Shown in pieces: positions 42,781-51,011 of a stretch of DNA of 64,000 bases. Positions within the stretch are counted from its first letter, which is position 1. Each line of letters begins with the position of its first letter. The notes beneath the pieces were generated by a model. The model was not told the DNA's origin, did not search any database, and saw nothing but the letters and a program-made list of their open reading frames with translations. The DNA is from DATLFA01 sp035525225 (GTDB lineage Bacteria > Actinomycetota > Acidimicrobiia > Acidimicrobiales > WLNW01), in the NCBI GenBank assembly GCA_035525225.1, contig DATLFA010000090.1, positions 1-64,000 on the forward strand, written 5' to 3'. The position numbers were made by a program, and so were the translations under genes.

Positions 42781-43822
42781 TCTTGCGCATGCGGCCACCG
42801 CGTTCGATGTAGGCGGTCATCTTCTGCATGAACTCGGGTCCGCCCATCGGATCGAGCCCCTGCATGCGCATCGAACCGCGCCAGATCGTCCATTGATCCG
42901 GCGCGAGCCGCTCGCCCTCTGCGAAGTGGGCGACCGCGGCATCGCCCATGTCGTGCTCCCAGAGCCAACGGCCCAGACCGAACTCGGCGCGTGCTTGTTG
43001 ATCGGCGTCGCTGGGTAGGTCTTGGTACGCCCGCATCGCCTCACGCGAAGGCGGCGGTGACTCGCCTCGCACCCAGGCGCGCAGCACTGCGTGATGTTCT
43101 GTTGCGTCGACGCCGGTGAACTCCTGGAACATGTTCGAGCCGAATGCGGTCTCGCCCGGCCGAACGAGATGACCCGCCTCGTCGATCCAGAACACGGTCG
43201 GCACATTGATGACGTGGTACAAGTCGGCAACCATCCAGGTCGTGTCGATGAGGGTCGGATGTGTCGGGTTTGCCGCTTCGATCCATTCGCGAGCGTCTTC
43301 GACATTGCGCTCGAAGCCCACCGTCATCATCACGAAGCCGAAGGGGGAGAGTTCCTCGTACAGTTCCTGCCAGACCGGCAGGTCATATCGGCACCCTCAC
43401 CACGATGCCCACGTGGCGAGAAAGACTTTCTTGCCGCGGTGGTCGGTCAGCGAATGCAACCGGCCGTCGAGATCGGGCAATGTGAAGTCGGGCGCCTCGA
43501 AGCGAGCGAGGCGAGCAGCGCGCTGAGGGGCACCGACGCCGACGAATGCGGCCGCGCCCTCGATGTCGATCGCAAACGGGCGCTCGAGTAGCTCTGTCAT
43601 CTGCGCGAGGTCGAATAGGCCATCGTCGCCTTCGACGCCGGCGAGCGAGCGCGCCGGAATGCACACGTCGCCACGACAGAGGCCTTCGGGCTTGCGTTCC
43701 CACCCGAGGCACTGCTGCACCGCGTCAGCGGACATGCGCACGGTTGCGCCTGCGGCGTCGATCGTGGCGTCGACTTGTACGGCACCATCGGCTTGGACCA
43801 CGGTGAATCGACGCGTCGTCAT
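42761..43822 (-). CDS. TlpA/thioredoxin-like selenoprotein with in-frame UGA at the active site
   Basis: The two readings 43397-43822 and 42761-43396 are in the same frame, divided only by TGA at 43397-43399. Reading it as selenocysteine (residue 142) gives a 353-residue protein with FEAPDFTLPDLDGRLHSL, then ATWASW-U-G-C-RYDLPVWQEL, VMMTVGFERN, and VPTVFWIDEAG. This is the TlpA/ResA thioredoxin fold with U-G-C in the redox loop. An N-terminal domain (about 1-120) with CLGWERKPEGLCRGDVCIP precedes it and a TPR-like tail follows. ATG 43822 has GTGGGGG upstream. The protein has no signal peptide, so it is likely cytosolic. If UGA were a real stop, both halves would be useless. Confidence 0.9.
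43366..43382 (-). promoter_or_regulatory. Bacterial SECIS hairpin
   Basis: Fourteen nt after the UGA the mRNA can form CCTGCC-GGTCT-GGCAGG, a perfect 6-bp stem with a GGUCU loop. The E. coli fdhF SECIS loop bound by SelB is AGGUCU, and its distance from UGA is similar. The bases are also codons of the thioredoxin fold, so the sequence does both jobs. Confidence 0.85.
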
Positions 43823-44084
43823 CGCCCCCACGCTAGCGCCCTGACCACAAAGGTTCGCGCGGGTGTTGAGCACTGCTGGGGTCGCGGCGGCTCGGTTGGG
43901 GTGTTTTGGGGGTCGTCGACGGCGTCGGTGGCTTCGTCGTCGTGCTGCACCGGTGTCCGGGCGCGTGAGGTCAGACCCGGAGGTCGTTCGTTCGCGTTGC
44001 AGCGCGAGCACTTCGGGGGCGCGGGCGTTCGCGTTGCGCACCGCAGGTGCGCGTGGATCATGTGGATCAACACGGGGTGTTGGG
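43823..44084. other. Non-coding or decayed sequence
   Basis: No frame in these 262 bp gives a recognisable protein. The reverse strand continues open from the transposase remnant through Arg/Pro-rich sequence that does not resemble a gene. It probably is more of the same decayed element or the promoter region of the selenoprotein gene. Confidence 0.4.
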
Positions 44085-44375
44085 ATGGTTCGAGTTGTTC
44101 AACACGAACTCGCGCACACGAGTGGCCCGAACTCGTCGAACGCGAAGCAGCGGTCCGGGAACTGCTCGAGGACCTCTTCGATCCGGTCCAGTTTGGCGGC
44201 GCGGTTCGGGTCGGGTCTTGGCCGTCTCGACGATGAAGCCCTCAACGTCAGTCGTTATCTGGCGGGGCCGGCACCCGCCCACTGAGGGTCCAGCGATCGC
44301 ATCCCCAGCTTGTTGAACCGGTGAATCATTTCGCGGACCCGGTTCTGCCTTCTTTCGTGAACGTTGACCAGCGTC
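44085..44375 (-). pseudogene. Remnant of an IS630-type transposase
   Basis: Reverse-strand fragments in different frames match IS630-family order: VREMIHRFNKLGMRSLDPQW near 44340-44280, DVEGFIVETAKTRP near 44245-44210, and DPNRAAKLDRIEEVLEQFPDR then CFAFDEFGPL near 44210-44120. They are broken by at least two frame changes and a stop, and the part usually lying between the second and third fragments (about 100 residues) is deleted. The DEFGPL segment holds a catalytic aspartate of the DDE domain. No terminal inverted repeats or TA duplication could be seen. Confidence 0.75.
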
Positions 44376-44423
44376 AACAGTGGGCAGATTTCCAAAGACA
44401 GATGCCCGATGGACGCGGAAAGT

Positions 44424-44462
44424 GTCCCTGCGGGGACGCATTTGCGCGCGCGAACGCGCGCA
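44424..44462. terminator. Two GC-rich hairpins before the VOC-MerR gene
   Basis: GTCCC-TGCG-GGGAC lies at 44424-44437 and TGCGCGCG-CGAA-CGCGCGCA at 44443-44462. The first resembles the palindrome at 13147. They follow the transposase remnant and precede the MerR-type promoter. They may shield the gene from upstream transcription. Confidence 0.5.
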
Positions 44463-44487
44463 TACGCGCGCTCGGGCCGGCTCTGAC

Positions 44488-44511
44488 TTGACTCTCACGT
44501 AGGGTGAAAGT
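44488..44511 (+). promoter_or_regulatory. Probable MerR-type operator/promoter
   Basis: A TTGACT hexamer (44488-44493) overlaps an imperfect inverted repeat, ACTCTCAC at 44491-44498 and GTGAAAGT at 44504-44511. MerR-family activators bind such a dyad in the long spacer between -35 and -10. It lies 15 bp upstream of the VOC-MerR start, so autoregulation is likely. Confidence 0.65.
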
Positions 44512-44525
44512 GGAGAGTGGGCGCG

Positions 44526-45563
44526 ATGTCGACCGTGAGGGCGCACCCCTGTTTGTGTGTGGACGATGTCGTCCGTTCGATCGTCTTCTATCGCTTGCTA
44601 CTCGGCCTCGACGTCTGTGTCGACGTCGGATGGTACGCGGAGGTTGCCGCTGGGGTAGAGAACACGGCGATGGTCGCCTTCGTGCAGCGGGGTCACGCGA
44701 GCGTTCCGTCCGGCTTCGATGCCGTTTCGCCGCGAGCTCGTCGCCGGCCGCCGGCGGTGGCGATGAGCCCACCGCGACTGACGATCGGCGAATTCTCGCG
44801 GCTCTGCCGGCTGACCGTCGTCACTCTGCGCCACTACGAACGGGTGGGCCTGCTGATGCCGGCCGAGGTCGATTCAGCGACGGGCTATCGCTATTACCGT
44901 GCCGAACAGGTCGCCACCGCGTTGCAGATCGGCATGTTGCGGTCGCTCGACGTACCGATCACGGACCTGCGCTCGTTCGTGGAAGGCTCGGTGAGCCTCG
45001 ACGAGTTGCTGGCCGCGCAACGGCGGCGGCTGGCGTCGCAACTACGCGAGCAGCAGCGGATGATCGATGTCATCGATGCGCTCGCGGCGGGCGCGGCGCC
45101 GCCGCCCTTCGAGGTCACGCGCGGTATCGAGCCCGAGCGTCGCGCGGCCGGGCTGACGATCGCGACCTCGTGGGCGCGTGTCGAGCAAGCCACGCAGCAC
45201 GGCTTGGCGCGGGTGGCGGTTTCACTGCGGCGCGCCGGCATCGAGCCCGGCGCGGTGACCGGTGCGCTGTTCCCGATCACGCCGAGCGAACGGATGACCG
45301 TCACCGTCTTCGTGGCGGTCGATGATGTCGATGCTCATCGGCCGTTGGCGCCGGTTGGGTTGCCGAGCGTCGACGCGGTCAGCACGGTCCACCGCGGCGA
45401 TCACCGTTTGCTGGGCCACGCCTACCACGCGCTGCTCGGCCAGGTCGCGGCCGCTGGACTCGAGGCCACTGGGCCGGCACGCGAGTACTACCTCGACGGA
45501 GGTGCTGAAGGTGTCGCGTGTACGCGCCTCGTCATCCCCATCCGGGCACATCGACGCGGGTGA
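44526..45563 (+). CDS. Half VOC domain fused to MerR-type regulator with GyrI-like effector domain
   Basis: Residues 1-68 look like one beta-alpha-beta-beta-beta module of a glyoxalase/VOC protein (HPCLCVDDVVRSIVFYRLLLG, VGWYAEVAAG, MVAFVQRGHASVPSGF). A Pro/Arg linker leads into a full MerR HTH from residue 80 (LTIGEFSRLCRLTVVTLRHYE). Residues about 200-345 form a GyrI-like ligand domain (ERRAAGLTIATSW and YYLDGGAEGVACTRLVIPI). The total is 345. The ATG at 44763 would give a normal BmrR-type regulator, but ATG 44526 has GGAGAG upstream and the operator beside it. It overlaps the SMP-30 gene by 32 bp. Confidence 0.85.
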   Translation: MSTVRAHPCLCVDDVVRSIVFYRLLLGLDVCVDVGWYAEVAAGVENTAMVAFVQRGHASVPSGFDAVSPRARRRPPAVAMSPPRLTIGEFSRLCRLTVVTLRHYERVGLLMPAEVDSATGYRYYRAEQVATALQIGMLRSLDVPITDLRSFVEGSVSLDELLAAQRRRLASQLREQQRMIDVIDALAAGAAPPPFEVTRGIEPERRAAGLTIATSWARVEQATQHGLARVAVSLRRAGIEPGAVTGALFPITPSERMTVTVFVAVDDVDAHRPLAPVGLPSVDAVSTVHRGDHRLLGHAYHALLGQVAAAGLEATGPAREYYLDGGAEGVACTRLVIPIRAHRRG

Positions 45564-46410
45564 CCCACACTTCGCCGCTGGCCTCGCTCGTGACATCCGA
45601 GTTGCGGTCGCTGCCCATGCGGTTGATGTTGGCAACGCTGTTGCGACCCGTGACGGCGAACAGTGAATGGCCGTCGTGGCCACCGAGCGCACACGCGACC
45701 GCCCACTGGTCGGGGGCGATGGCAATCGTCTGCGACACGCGACCGCCTTCGTGAACACGGACGAACTCGGCGTTCGCCGGCGAACCGAACCAGATCGCAC
45801 CCTCGGCATCGCGACAGATGCCGTCGGGAGAGCGACCGGGTACTTCGGCGAAGACACGCCGGTCGCGTAGCGATCCGTCGTCGTCGATCGTGAAGGCCAG
45901 CAGCCGTGCCTGGCTCGTTTCGGCGACGATCAGCGTCGAGCCGTCCGGCGTCACGACGCTGCCGTTGGGCGACTGCATCGCGTCGGCCGCGACGCGCACC
46001 TCGCCCTCGGGCGTCGCCAAGATGACCGCGTCGAGGGGCGCCTCGTGCCCACCGCCGGGATTGCGCGCGCCGACGTACGCATAGCCCCGTTGATCGACGA
46101 CCATGTCGTTGAGAAAGCCTTGGCAGTACGCCGAGAGATCGGCGTGGACCGTGGGCGCGCCGCGACCGAAACGCAGCAGGCACCGGTCGAGCATCGAAAC
46201 GACCAGCGCATCGCCGTCGGGGAGATGACCCAGGCCGGAGACACGATCGCCGAACGGGTGGCGGGCGATCTCGGTGCCCGACTCGTCGTAGCGCACGACG
46301 CAGTGTGCGTGGATGTCGGACACCCACAGGCTGTCGTCGTGCCAGCGTGGTGCCTCGGGGAAGGTTAGCCCGTCGACGAGCCGATGAAGACGCGATTGCG
46401 ATTCGTTCAC
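45532..46410 (-). CDS. SMP-30/gluconolactonase family protein
   Basis: The 292-residue six-bladed propeller has the metal ligands of SMP-30: E in LTFPEAPRWHD, N in GFLNDMVVD, N in QSPNGSVVT and D in RSPDGICRD. It would hydrolyse a sugar lactone or related cyclic ester with a divalent metal. The start is ATG 46410. It is convergent with the VOC-MerR gene, with a 32-bp overlap. A lactonase fits the lactone theme of the window, but its substrate is not known. Confidence 0.92.
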   Translation of the reverse strand: MNESQSRLHRLVDGLTFPEAPRWHDDSLWVSDIHAHCVVRYDESGTEIARHPFGDRVSGLGHLPDGDALVVSMLDRCLLRFGRGAPTVHADLSAYCQGFLNDMVVDQRGYAYVGARNPGGGHEAPLDAVILATPEGEVRVAADAMQSPNGSVVTPDGSTLIVAETSQARLLAFTIDDDGSLRDRRVFAEVPGRSPDGICRDAEGAIWFGSPANAEFVRVHEGGRVSQTIAIAPDQWAVACALGGHDGHSLFAVTGRNSVANINRMGSDRNSDVTSEASGEVWVTRVDVPGWG

Positions 46411-46522
46411 GCGGGCACTCTATGCGAGTGCGCGACCGTGGTCGATCGAGCGGCCAAGCGAGGCGCGCTGGGTGACAGAATCCGACCGGGGCCAACGGGG
46501 CTCGATTTTACTGGAGGGGCAC

Positions 46523-47398
46523 GTGTCGTACGAGACCATCACCTACGAGGCGCGCGACCACGTCGCGACGATCACGCTCAACCGGCCTGAGCAGATGAAC
46601 ACCATCGGCGTCGACATGATCCACGATCTCGTCGACGCGATCGAGCGCGTCGATGCCGATGACGACGTTCGCTGCGCGGTCGTGACCGGTGCCGGCAGGG
46701 TCTTTTGCGCCGGTGCGGATCTGTCCAAGCGCGAAGACACCTTCGTGGTCGACAAGTACGACAACGAGTTCGTCGCGGCGCGCGACGGTGCCTGCGCGGT
46801 CGCGCTCGCTCTCTACAACAGCCCCAAGCCGTTCGTGGCGGCGATCAATGGTTCCGCGGTGGGGTTTGGCCTCACGTTGACGTTGCCCATGGACATTCGC
46901 ATCTGTGCCGAAAACGCCAAGCTCGGCTTCGTCTTCTCGCGGCGCGGCATGATCATCGACGCGGCTGCGAGTTGGTTCCTGCCGCGCATCGTCTCGATGT
47001 CATGGGCCGCGGATTGGGCCTATTCGGGCCGTATGTTCTCGGCCGACGAAGCGCTACGCGCCGGGCTGGTGCGCGAGCTGCATCCTGCCGACGCCGTGTT
47101 GCCCGCGGCGCACGCTCTCGCCGGCGAGATCGCCGCGGCCAGCCCGGTGTCGGTCTCGTTCACCAAGGCCTTGCTATGGAGGGCATCGACGGCACCATCT
47201 CCGCGGCTCGCGCTCGATCTCGATTCGGCGGCGCTGAGAGAGCTCGGCACTCGGCCCGACTGCGCCGAGGGCGTGCAGGCGTTCCTAGAGCGGCGCCCAC
47301 CGCGATTCACGAGCAAGGTCAGCACCGAAATGCCGGCCGTCTACGGGTGGTGGCAGCGCGACGATGACGGCGGTCGGTCACCAACGCGCGTCGAGTGA
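46523..47398 (+). CDS. Enoyl-CoA hydratase/isomerase family protein
   Basis: The 291-residue crotonase has ATITLNRPEQMNTI at its start and the oxyanion segments GRVFCAGADLSKRE and VAAINGSAVGFGLTLTLPMDIRI. Glutamates of a hydratase are not clearly placed, and an aspartate/glutamate-poor active site favours isomerase or another crotonase activity. The GTG at 46523 has GGAGGGG upstream, so I prefer it over an upstream start at 46472. The 3' end overlaps the opposite SDR gene by 21 bp. Confidence 0.92.
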   Translation: MSYETITYEARDHVATITLNRPEQMNTIGVDMIHDLVDAIERVDADDDVRCAVVTGAGRVFCAGADLSKREDTFVVDKYDNEFVAARDGACAVALALYNSPKPFVAAINGSAVGFGLTLTLPMDIRICAENAKLGFVFSRRGMIIDAAASWFLPRIVSMSWAADWAYSGRMFSADEALRAGLVRELHPADAVLPAAHALAGEIAAASPVSVSFTKALLWRASTAPSPRLALDLDSAALRELGTRPDCAEGVQAFLERRPPRFTSKVSTEMPAVYGWWQRDDDGGRSPTRVE

Positions 47399-48241
47399 GC
47401 CGGAGTGACCGCTCTCGTCGTAGGAATGGGGGTGGCCGTCGGCGCCGCCCCAGTACCACGGCTGGTTGGCGGTGGCGCCGCCTTCGATGAGGTACGTCTG
47501 CCCGGTGACGTAGCGGGATTCGTCCGACGCCAGGAATGCGGCGAGCGCGGCGATGTCCTCTGGTGTGCCCGGCTCGTCGACGAGGCGACTGCGCGCGAGG
47601 ATGTCGAGCTTCGTCGGGCCGACGTTGCGCCGCGCGGCTTCGGTCATCACAAAGCCGGTCGCGATCGTGTTGCAGCGGATGCCCCGCTCGGCGTGGCTCA
47701 CTGCGATCGAGCGCGTCAAAGCGTGAAGTGCCGCCTTGGACGAGCTGTAGGCCGTGTAGTTGACGTCGCCCCGCAACGCGGACGTCGATGACACGTTGAG
47801 GATCACGCCGCGCCCCGCAGTGCGGATCATGATCGGGATGGCGTGCTTACAGGTCATCATCGGGCCACGGACATTGACGTCGTAGGTTCGGTCCCACACC
47901 GCCATCGGTGTAGAGACGACGTCGCCGTCGTCGGGCGACGCGGCGTTGAACGCAACCGCGTTGTTGACGACGATGTCGAGGCGGCCGCGCTGCCCGACCC
48001 ACGCGTCGAGTGCCGCGATCGTCGCGTCGCCGTCGGCGATATCGACAAGCGAGAACGTCACCTTCGTACTCTCGTCGCGGCCCGGCGCCGTCAGAGCGTC
48101 GGCGGTGGCCTCACCGGCCACGGCATCGATGTCGAGGATGAGTACCGACGCGCCTTCCGCGACGAATCGCTCCGCGATCGCTCGTCCGATGCCGTTGGCC
48201 GCACCCGTGACCACGGCCACCCGACCATCGAGGCGTCTCAC
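47378..48241 (-). CDS. SDR family NAD(P)-dependent oxidoreductase
   Basis: The 287-residue SDR shows TGAANGIG, NNAV, the serine in VSSTSA and YSSSKAAL. It has a C-terminal extension WYWGGADGHPHSYDESGHSGS rich in His/Gly. The GTG at 48241 overlaps the SEC-C protein stop (GTGA); a GTG at 48253 four codons upstream is another choice. The pair is cotranscribed. Confidence 0.9.
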   Translation of the reverse strand: MRRLDGRVAVVTGAANGIGRAIAERFVAEGASVLILDIDAVAGEATADALTAPGRDESTKVTFSLVDIADGDATIAALDAWVGQRGRLDIVVNNAVAFNAASPDDGDVVSTPMAVWDRTYDVNVRGPMMTCKHAIPIMIRTAGRGVILNVSSTSALRGDVNYTAYSSSKAALHALTRSIAVSHAERGIRCNTIATGFVMTEAARRNVGPTKLDILARSRLVDEPGTPEDIAALAAFLASDESRYVTGQTYLIEGGATANQPWYWGGADGHPHSYDESGHSGSLDARW

Positions 48242-48738
48242 TTGAGATGACACTGTTTGTACTTTCTGCCTGAGCCGCAAGGGCATGGATCGTTACGTCC
48301 GATCGGTTTCGATCGTCCGTAGGTGTCGCTGATCGCGGTGCGCACGCTGGCGGCCGGTACACGGCCCCGCAGCGCCGCGTCGTCGATGGCGCCTTCGGGG
48401 GTCGTTCCCGAAGACTCGTCGTCGAGCAGGTAGATCGCCGTGCTGGCGGTGTTGCGCACTTCGCTCAGCCAGGTCTCGTTCAGCGGCGGGAGTGGCGCCC
48501 GGAACAGCCCTTCGCCGAGCGGATTCAACAACACGACGTGGTCGGCGCGCACCTCGCACACCCATCCCACGGCGTGGCTGAGTTGCGCGTCGGCCGCGCT
48601 GATCCCGGTGGTCGTCGGCCAGTCGGCGGGGGGCGCGACGGCCGCGCAGAAGACGAGGGCCGCTCGCGGCGAGGTGGTCGCGCGGAGGAACGGCACGCAG
48701 CTGGCCTGGCCCCCACTGCCGCCGGGTCGGATTCTCAC
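48238..48738 (-). CDS. SEC-C motif protein
   Basis: The 166-residue protein has an unassigned first part and ends with GRNDPCPCGSGRKYKQCHLK, a perfect SEC-C zinc motif (C-x-C-x8-C-H) as at the tail of SecA. Stand-alone SEC-C proteins may bind ribosomes, SecB or metal ions. The GTG at 48738 is the only start in reach. It is followed by the coupled SDR gene and is divergent from the NMO-like gene with only 34 bp between. Confidence 0.8.
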   Translation of the reverse strand: MRIRPGGSGGQASCVPFLRATTSPRAALVFCAAVAPPADWPTTTGISAADAQLSHAVGWVCEVRADHVVLLNPLGEGLFRAPLPPLNETWLSEVRNTASTAIYLLDDESSGTTPEGAIDDAALRGRVPAASVRTAISDTYGRSKPIGRNDPCPCGSGRKYKQCHLK

Positions 48739-48772
48739 CGGTCGAGGATACGCCGATCTATCGTTGGCCCGC

Positions 48773-49744
48773 GTGCACGAAACAGCGGCTCACATCCGAA
48801 CCCGCATGACCGAGGCGTGGGCCATCGACCACCCGGTGATGAGCGCGGGCATGGGGCACCTCGCGGTGCCGCGTCTGGTGGCCGCGGTGTCGGCGGCCGG
48901 TGGGCTGGGTGTCCTGGCCACTTCGACATTGACGCCCGACGAAGTCCGTGACTCGATCCGCGAAGTGCGCGGGCTCACGAACGCGCCGTTCGGCGCGAAC
49001 ATCCTGATGCGGTCCGACCACGCAAGCGCGATCGCGTCGGTGGTCGTCGACGAATGCGTACCCGTCGTCAACCTCGCGCTCGGCATCGACGCCGATCTCG
49101 TCGCCGCGGTGCATCGTTACGGCGGCAAGGTCGTCAGCACGGTCACGACCTTGCGCCATGCGCACAAGGCCGAAGCGTGCGGCGCGGACGCGCTCATCGC
49201 GACCGGCCACGAGGCCGGAGGCCACGGCGGTGACCTTTCGACGATGGTGCTCGTGCCGCTGCTCGTTCACCATGTCGCGGTACCCGTGATCGCTGCCGGT
49301 GGCTTCAGCGACGGAGCAGGCCTCGCCGCCGCGCTGATGCTCGGAGCGGAGGGCATCTCGATGGGATCACGGTTCGCGCTGAGCGCCGAGAGCCCAATTC
49401 ATCCGCGTGTGCGCGAGCTGTTGTCGGCCGCGGGCGCATCCGACACGATCGTCACCGATCAGATCGACGGCTTGCCCTCGCGGGTACTACGCACGGAGTT
49501 GTCGCTCGCGATCGCCGCATCGAGTGGCTACGGGGCGGGCAACGCGGAGGGCAAGGTGTCGCCGGGCCGTGACACATTCGCGGCGTTGCGTCGGGGCGAC
49601 CTCGACCGGGGTGTCGTCGCGATCGGGCAAGTCGTGGGTGCGATCCACGACACGCTCACGTGCGCAGAGATCATTCAGCGCACGGTGAGTGATGCGCGCG
49701 AACTCATCGCGAGTCGCGCCGGTGCATTCATACAACCGATTTGA
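48773..49744 (+). CDS. Nitronate monooxygenase-like flavoprotein
   Basis: The 323-residue TIM barrel binds FMN. IDHPVMSAGMGHLAVPRLVAAVSAAGGLG is the NMO/2-nitropropane dioxygenase opening, and ATGHEAGGHGG is the loop with the catalytic histidine. VIAAGGFSDGAGLAAALMLGAEGISMGSRF binds the phosphate. Proteins of this group also include enoyl reductases. The GTG start at 48773 has no ribosome site and may be leaderless. It overlaps the downstream convergent amidohydrolase gene by 17 bp. Confidence 0.92.
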   Translation: MHETAAHIRTRMTEAWAIDHPVMSAGMGHLAVPRLVAAVSAAGGLGVLATSTLTPDEVRDSIREVRGLTNAPFGANILMRSDHASAIASVVVDECVPVVNLALGIDADLVAAVHRYGGKVVSTVTTLRHAHKAEACGADALIATGHEAGGHGGDLSTMVLVPLLVHHVAVPVIAAGGFSDGAGLAAALMLGAEGISMGSRFALSAESPIHPRVRELLSAAGASDTIVTDQIDGLPSRVLRTELSLAIAASSGYGAGNAEGKVSPGRDTFAALRRGDLDRGVVAIGQVVGAIHDTLTCAEIIQRTVSDARELIASRAGAFIQPI

Positions 49745-50939
49745 GCAGTGCCTCGTTGGGATGCTCCGGCAGTTCGGTGAGCGGCTGCGCGAGTTCGGCG
49801 ACGGTTGGCCCCACCTTCTTCGCGTAGGGCTCGAGCGCGCCGAGGTCGAAGCCGTAGAGGCGCGCCGCGTTGCCGGCGAGGATCTGTTGCAGCTCGTCTC
49901 TCGGCGTGTCGTGGAACAGCTGGCGCAGGTGCTCGCGGGTGAACGGATAAGTGCCCTCGTCGTGTGGGTAGTCGCTGCCCCACATGAAGCGCTCGACACC
50001 GAGGATGTCGCGAGCCGCGGCGTCATCGGGTCCAGGTTGGCTCACTCCGACCCAGCAGTTTTGTTGGAAGTACTCCGTCGCCGACTTCGGCAACACGTGC
50101 TCGTCGCTATAGCGCAGCTCGCCCTGGCGTCCGGCGCGCGCACGCGCGAACAAGTTGTCCATGTTGCGGATGAGCCCCGGCAACCAGGCGCAACCCATCT
50201 CGGTCATCACGAACTTGAGCCGGGGGAAACGCTCGAACACACCCGAGAGCAGCAGATGGACGAACGGGCGCTGGCCGTAGAAGCTGACTTCACTCGCATA
50301 CAACAGGTCGGCCACCGGATCCTTGCCGTAGTTCGGCGAGCCGGTGCCACCGTGGGCGTTGAGGGGAATGTCGAGCTCTTGCATCTCGGCCCACACCCGG
50401 TCATAGGCCTTGCTGTAGAGCGGCTTCAGCCAGGTGACGTCGGGGGGAATCGTGGGCATCAGCGCGCCGCCGCGCAAGTCGTGCTTCTTGATGAACCGCA
50501 GATCTTTGATCGCGTCGTCGATGTTGTTGACGAATATCTGGCCGATGCCGGCGCGGCGCTCGGGACATTCGGCGACGAAGTCGACGAGCCAACGGTTGTG
50601 GGCGCGAATGCCCGCGAGGCGATGTTCGTATTCTTCGGGCTTGGGCGGACGCGCGAACAGCACGAAGCTCGGAAAGAACGGGGGCACGGTGTTCGGGAAC
50701 AACACCTCGGCGACGACCCCGTCGGACTCTTGCTGCTGCCAACGCACCACGGTGTCCCAGTTGCGCGCGCGACGGTTGTCGCGAAGGTCTTTGAACGGGT
50801 TCTTGTACTTGCCCCGCCACGCATCGAAGTCGTCGTGGAACTTCGATTCGAGATGCTCGCGGTACTGGGCGTGCGAGCCACCGCAATGGCTGTCTGCCGT
50901 GATGATCGTGTACCGGTCGGTGGCCTGTGTGACGGTCAT
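49728..50939 (-). CDS. Amidohydrolase-2 family protein (fourth member)
   Basis: The 403-residue protein belongs to the amidohydrolase-2 superfamily but to a different branch than the paralogue trio. It starts YTIITADSHCGGSHAQY with D-S-H in place of H-x-H, and has IPLNAHGGTG, VMTEMGCAWLPG and FMWGSDYPHDEG. The latter three are metal and catalytic sites. ATG 50939 has GGGGGAGGCACG upstream. A large inverted repeat is in the promoter region it shares with the divergent SDR gene, pointing to common regulation. Confidence 0.9.
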   Translation of the reverse strand: MTVTQATDRYTIITADSHCGGSHAQYREHLESKFHDDFDAWRGKYKNPFKDLRDNRRARNWDTVVRWQQQESDGVVAEVLFPNTVPPFFPSFVLFARPPKPEEYEHRLAGIRAHNRWLVDFVAECPERRAGIGQIFVNNIDDAIKDLRFIKKHDLRGGALMPTIPPDVTWLKPLYSKAYDRVWAEMQELDIPLNAHGGTGSPNYGKDPVADLLYASEVSFYGQRPFVHLLLSGVFERFPRLKFVMTEMGCAWLPGLIRNMDNLFARARAGRQGELRYSDEHVLPKSATEYFQQNCWVGVSQPGPDDAAARDILGVERFMWGSDYPHDEGTYPFTREHLRQLFHDTPRDELQQILAGNAARLYGFDLGALEPYAKKVGPTVAELAQPLTELPEHPNEALLKSVV

Positions 50940-50959
50940 CGTGCCTCCCCCGACAAACT

Positions 50960-51011
50960 CGTTCTTGTGGTGTTCTACACCTATATACACCTCTAGAACA
51001 CCACTAGAACG
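50960..51011. promoter_or_regulatory. 18-bp inverted repeat in a divergent promoter region
   Basis: CGTTCTTGTGGTGTTCTA at 50960-50977 and TAGAACACCACTAGAACG at 50994-51011 are inverted copies with 17 of 18 matches, separated by 16 bp. Each arm contains a pair of GTTCT/AGAAC units. A dimeric repressor, for example of the TetR type, binding two sites is likely. It sits between the amidohydrolase at 49728 and the SDR at 51070. Confidence 0.75.

Noticed and set aside
43397..44041. A 214-residue truncated thioredoxin ending at TGA 43399, with an N-terminal Arg-rich extension
   Set aside because: The stop falls at the active-site Cys position with matching fold continuing in the same frame, so read-through explains it better. 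The upstream 73 residues are decayed DNA.
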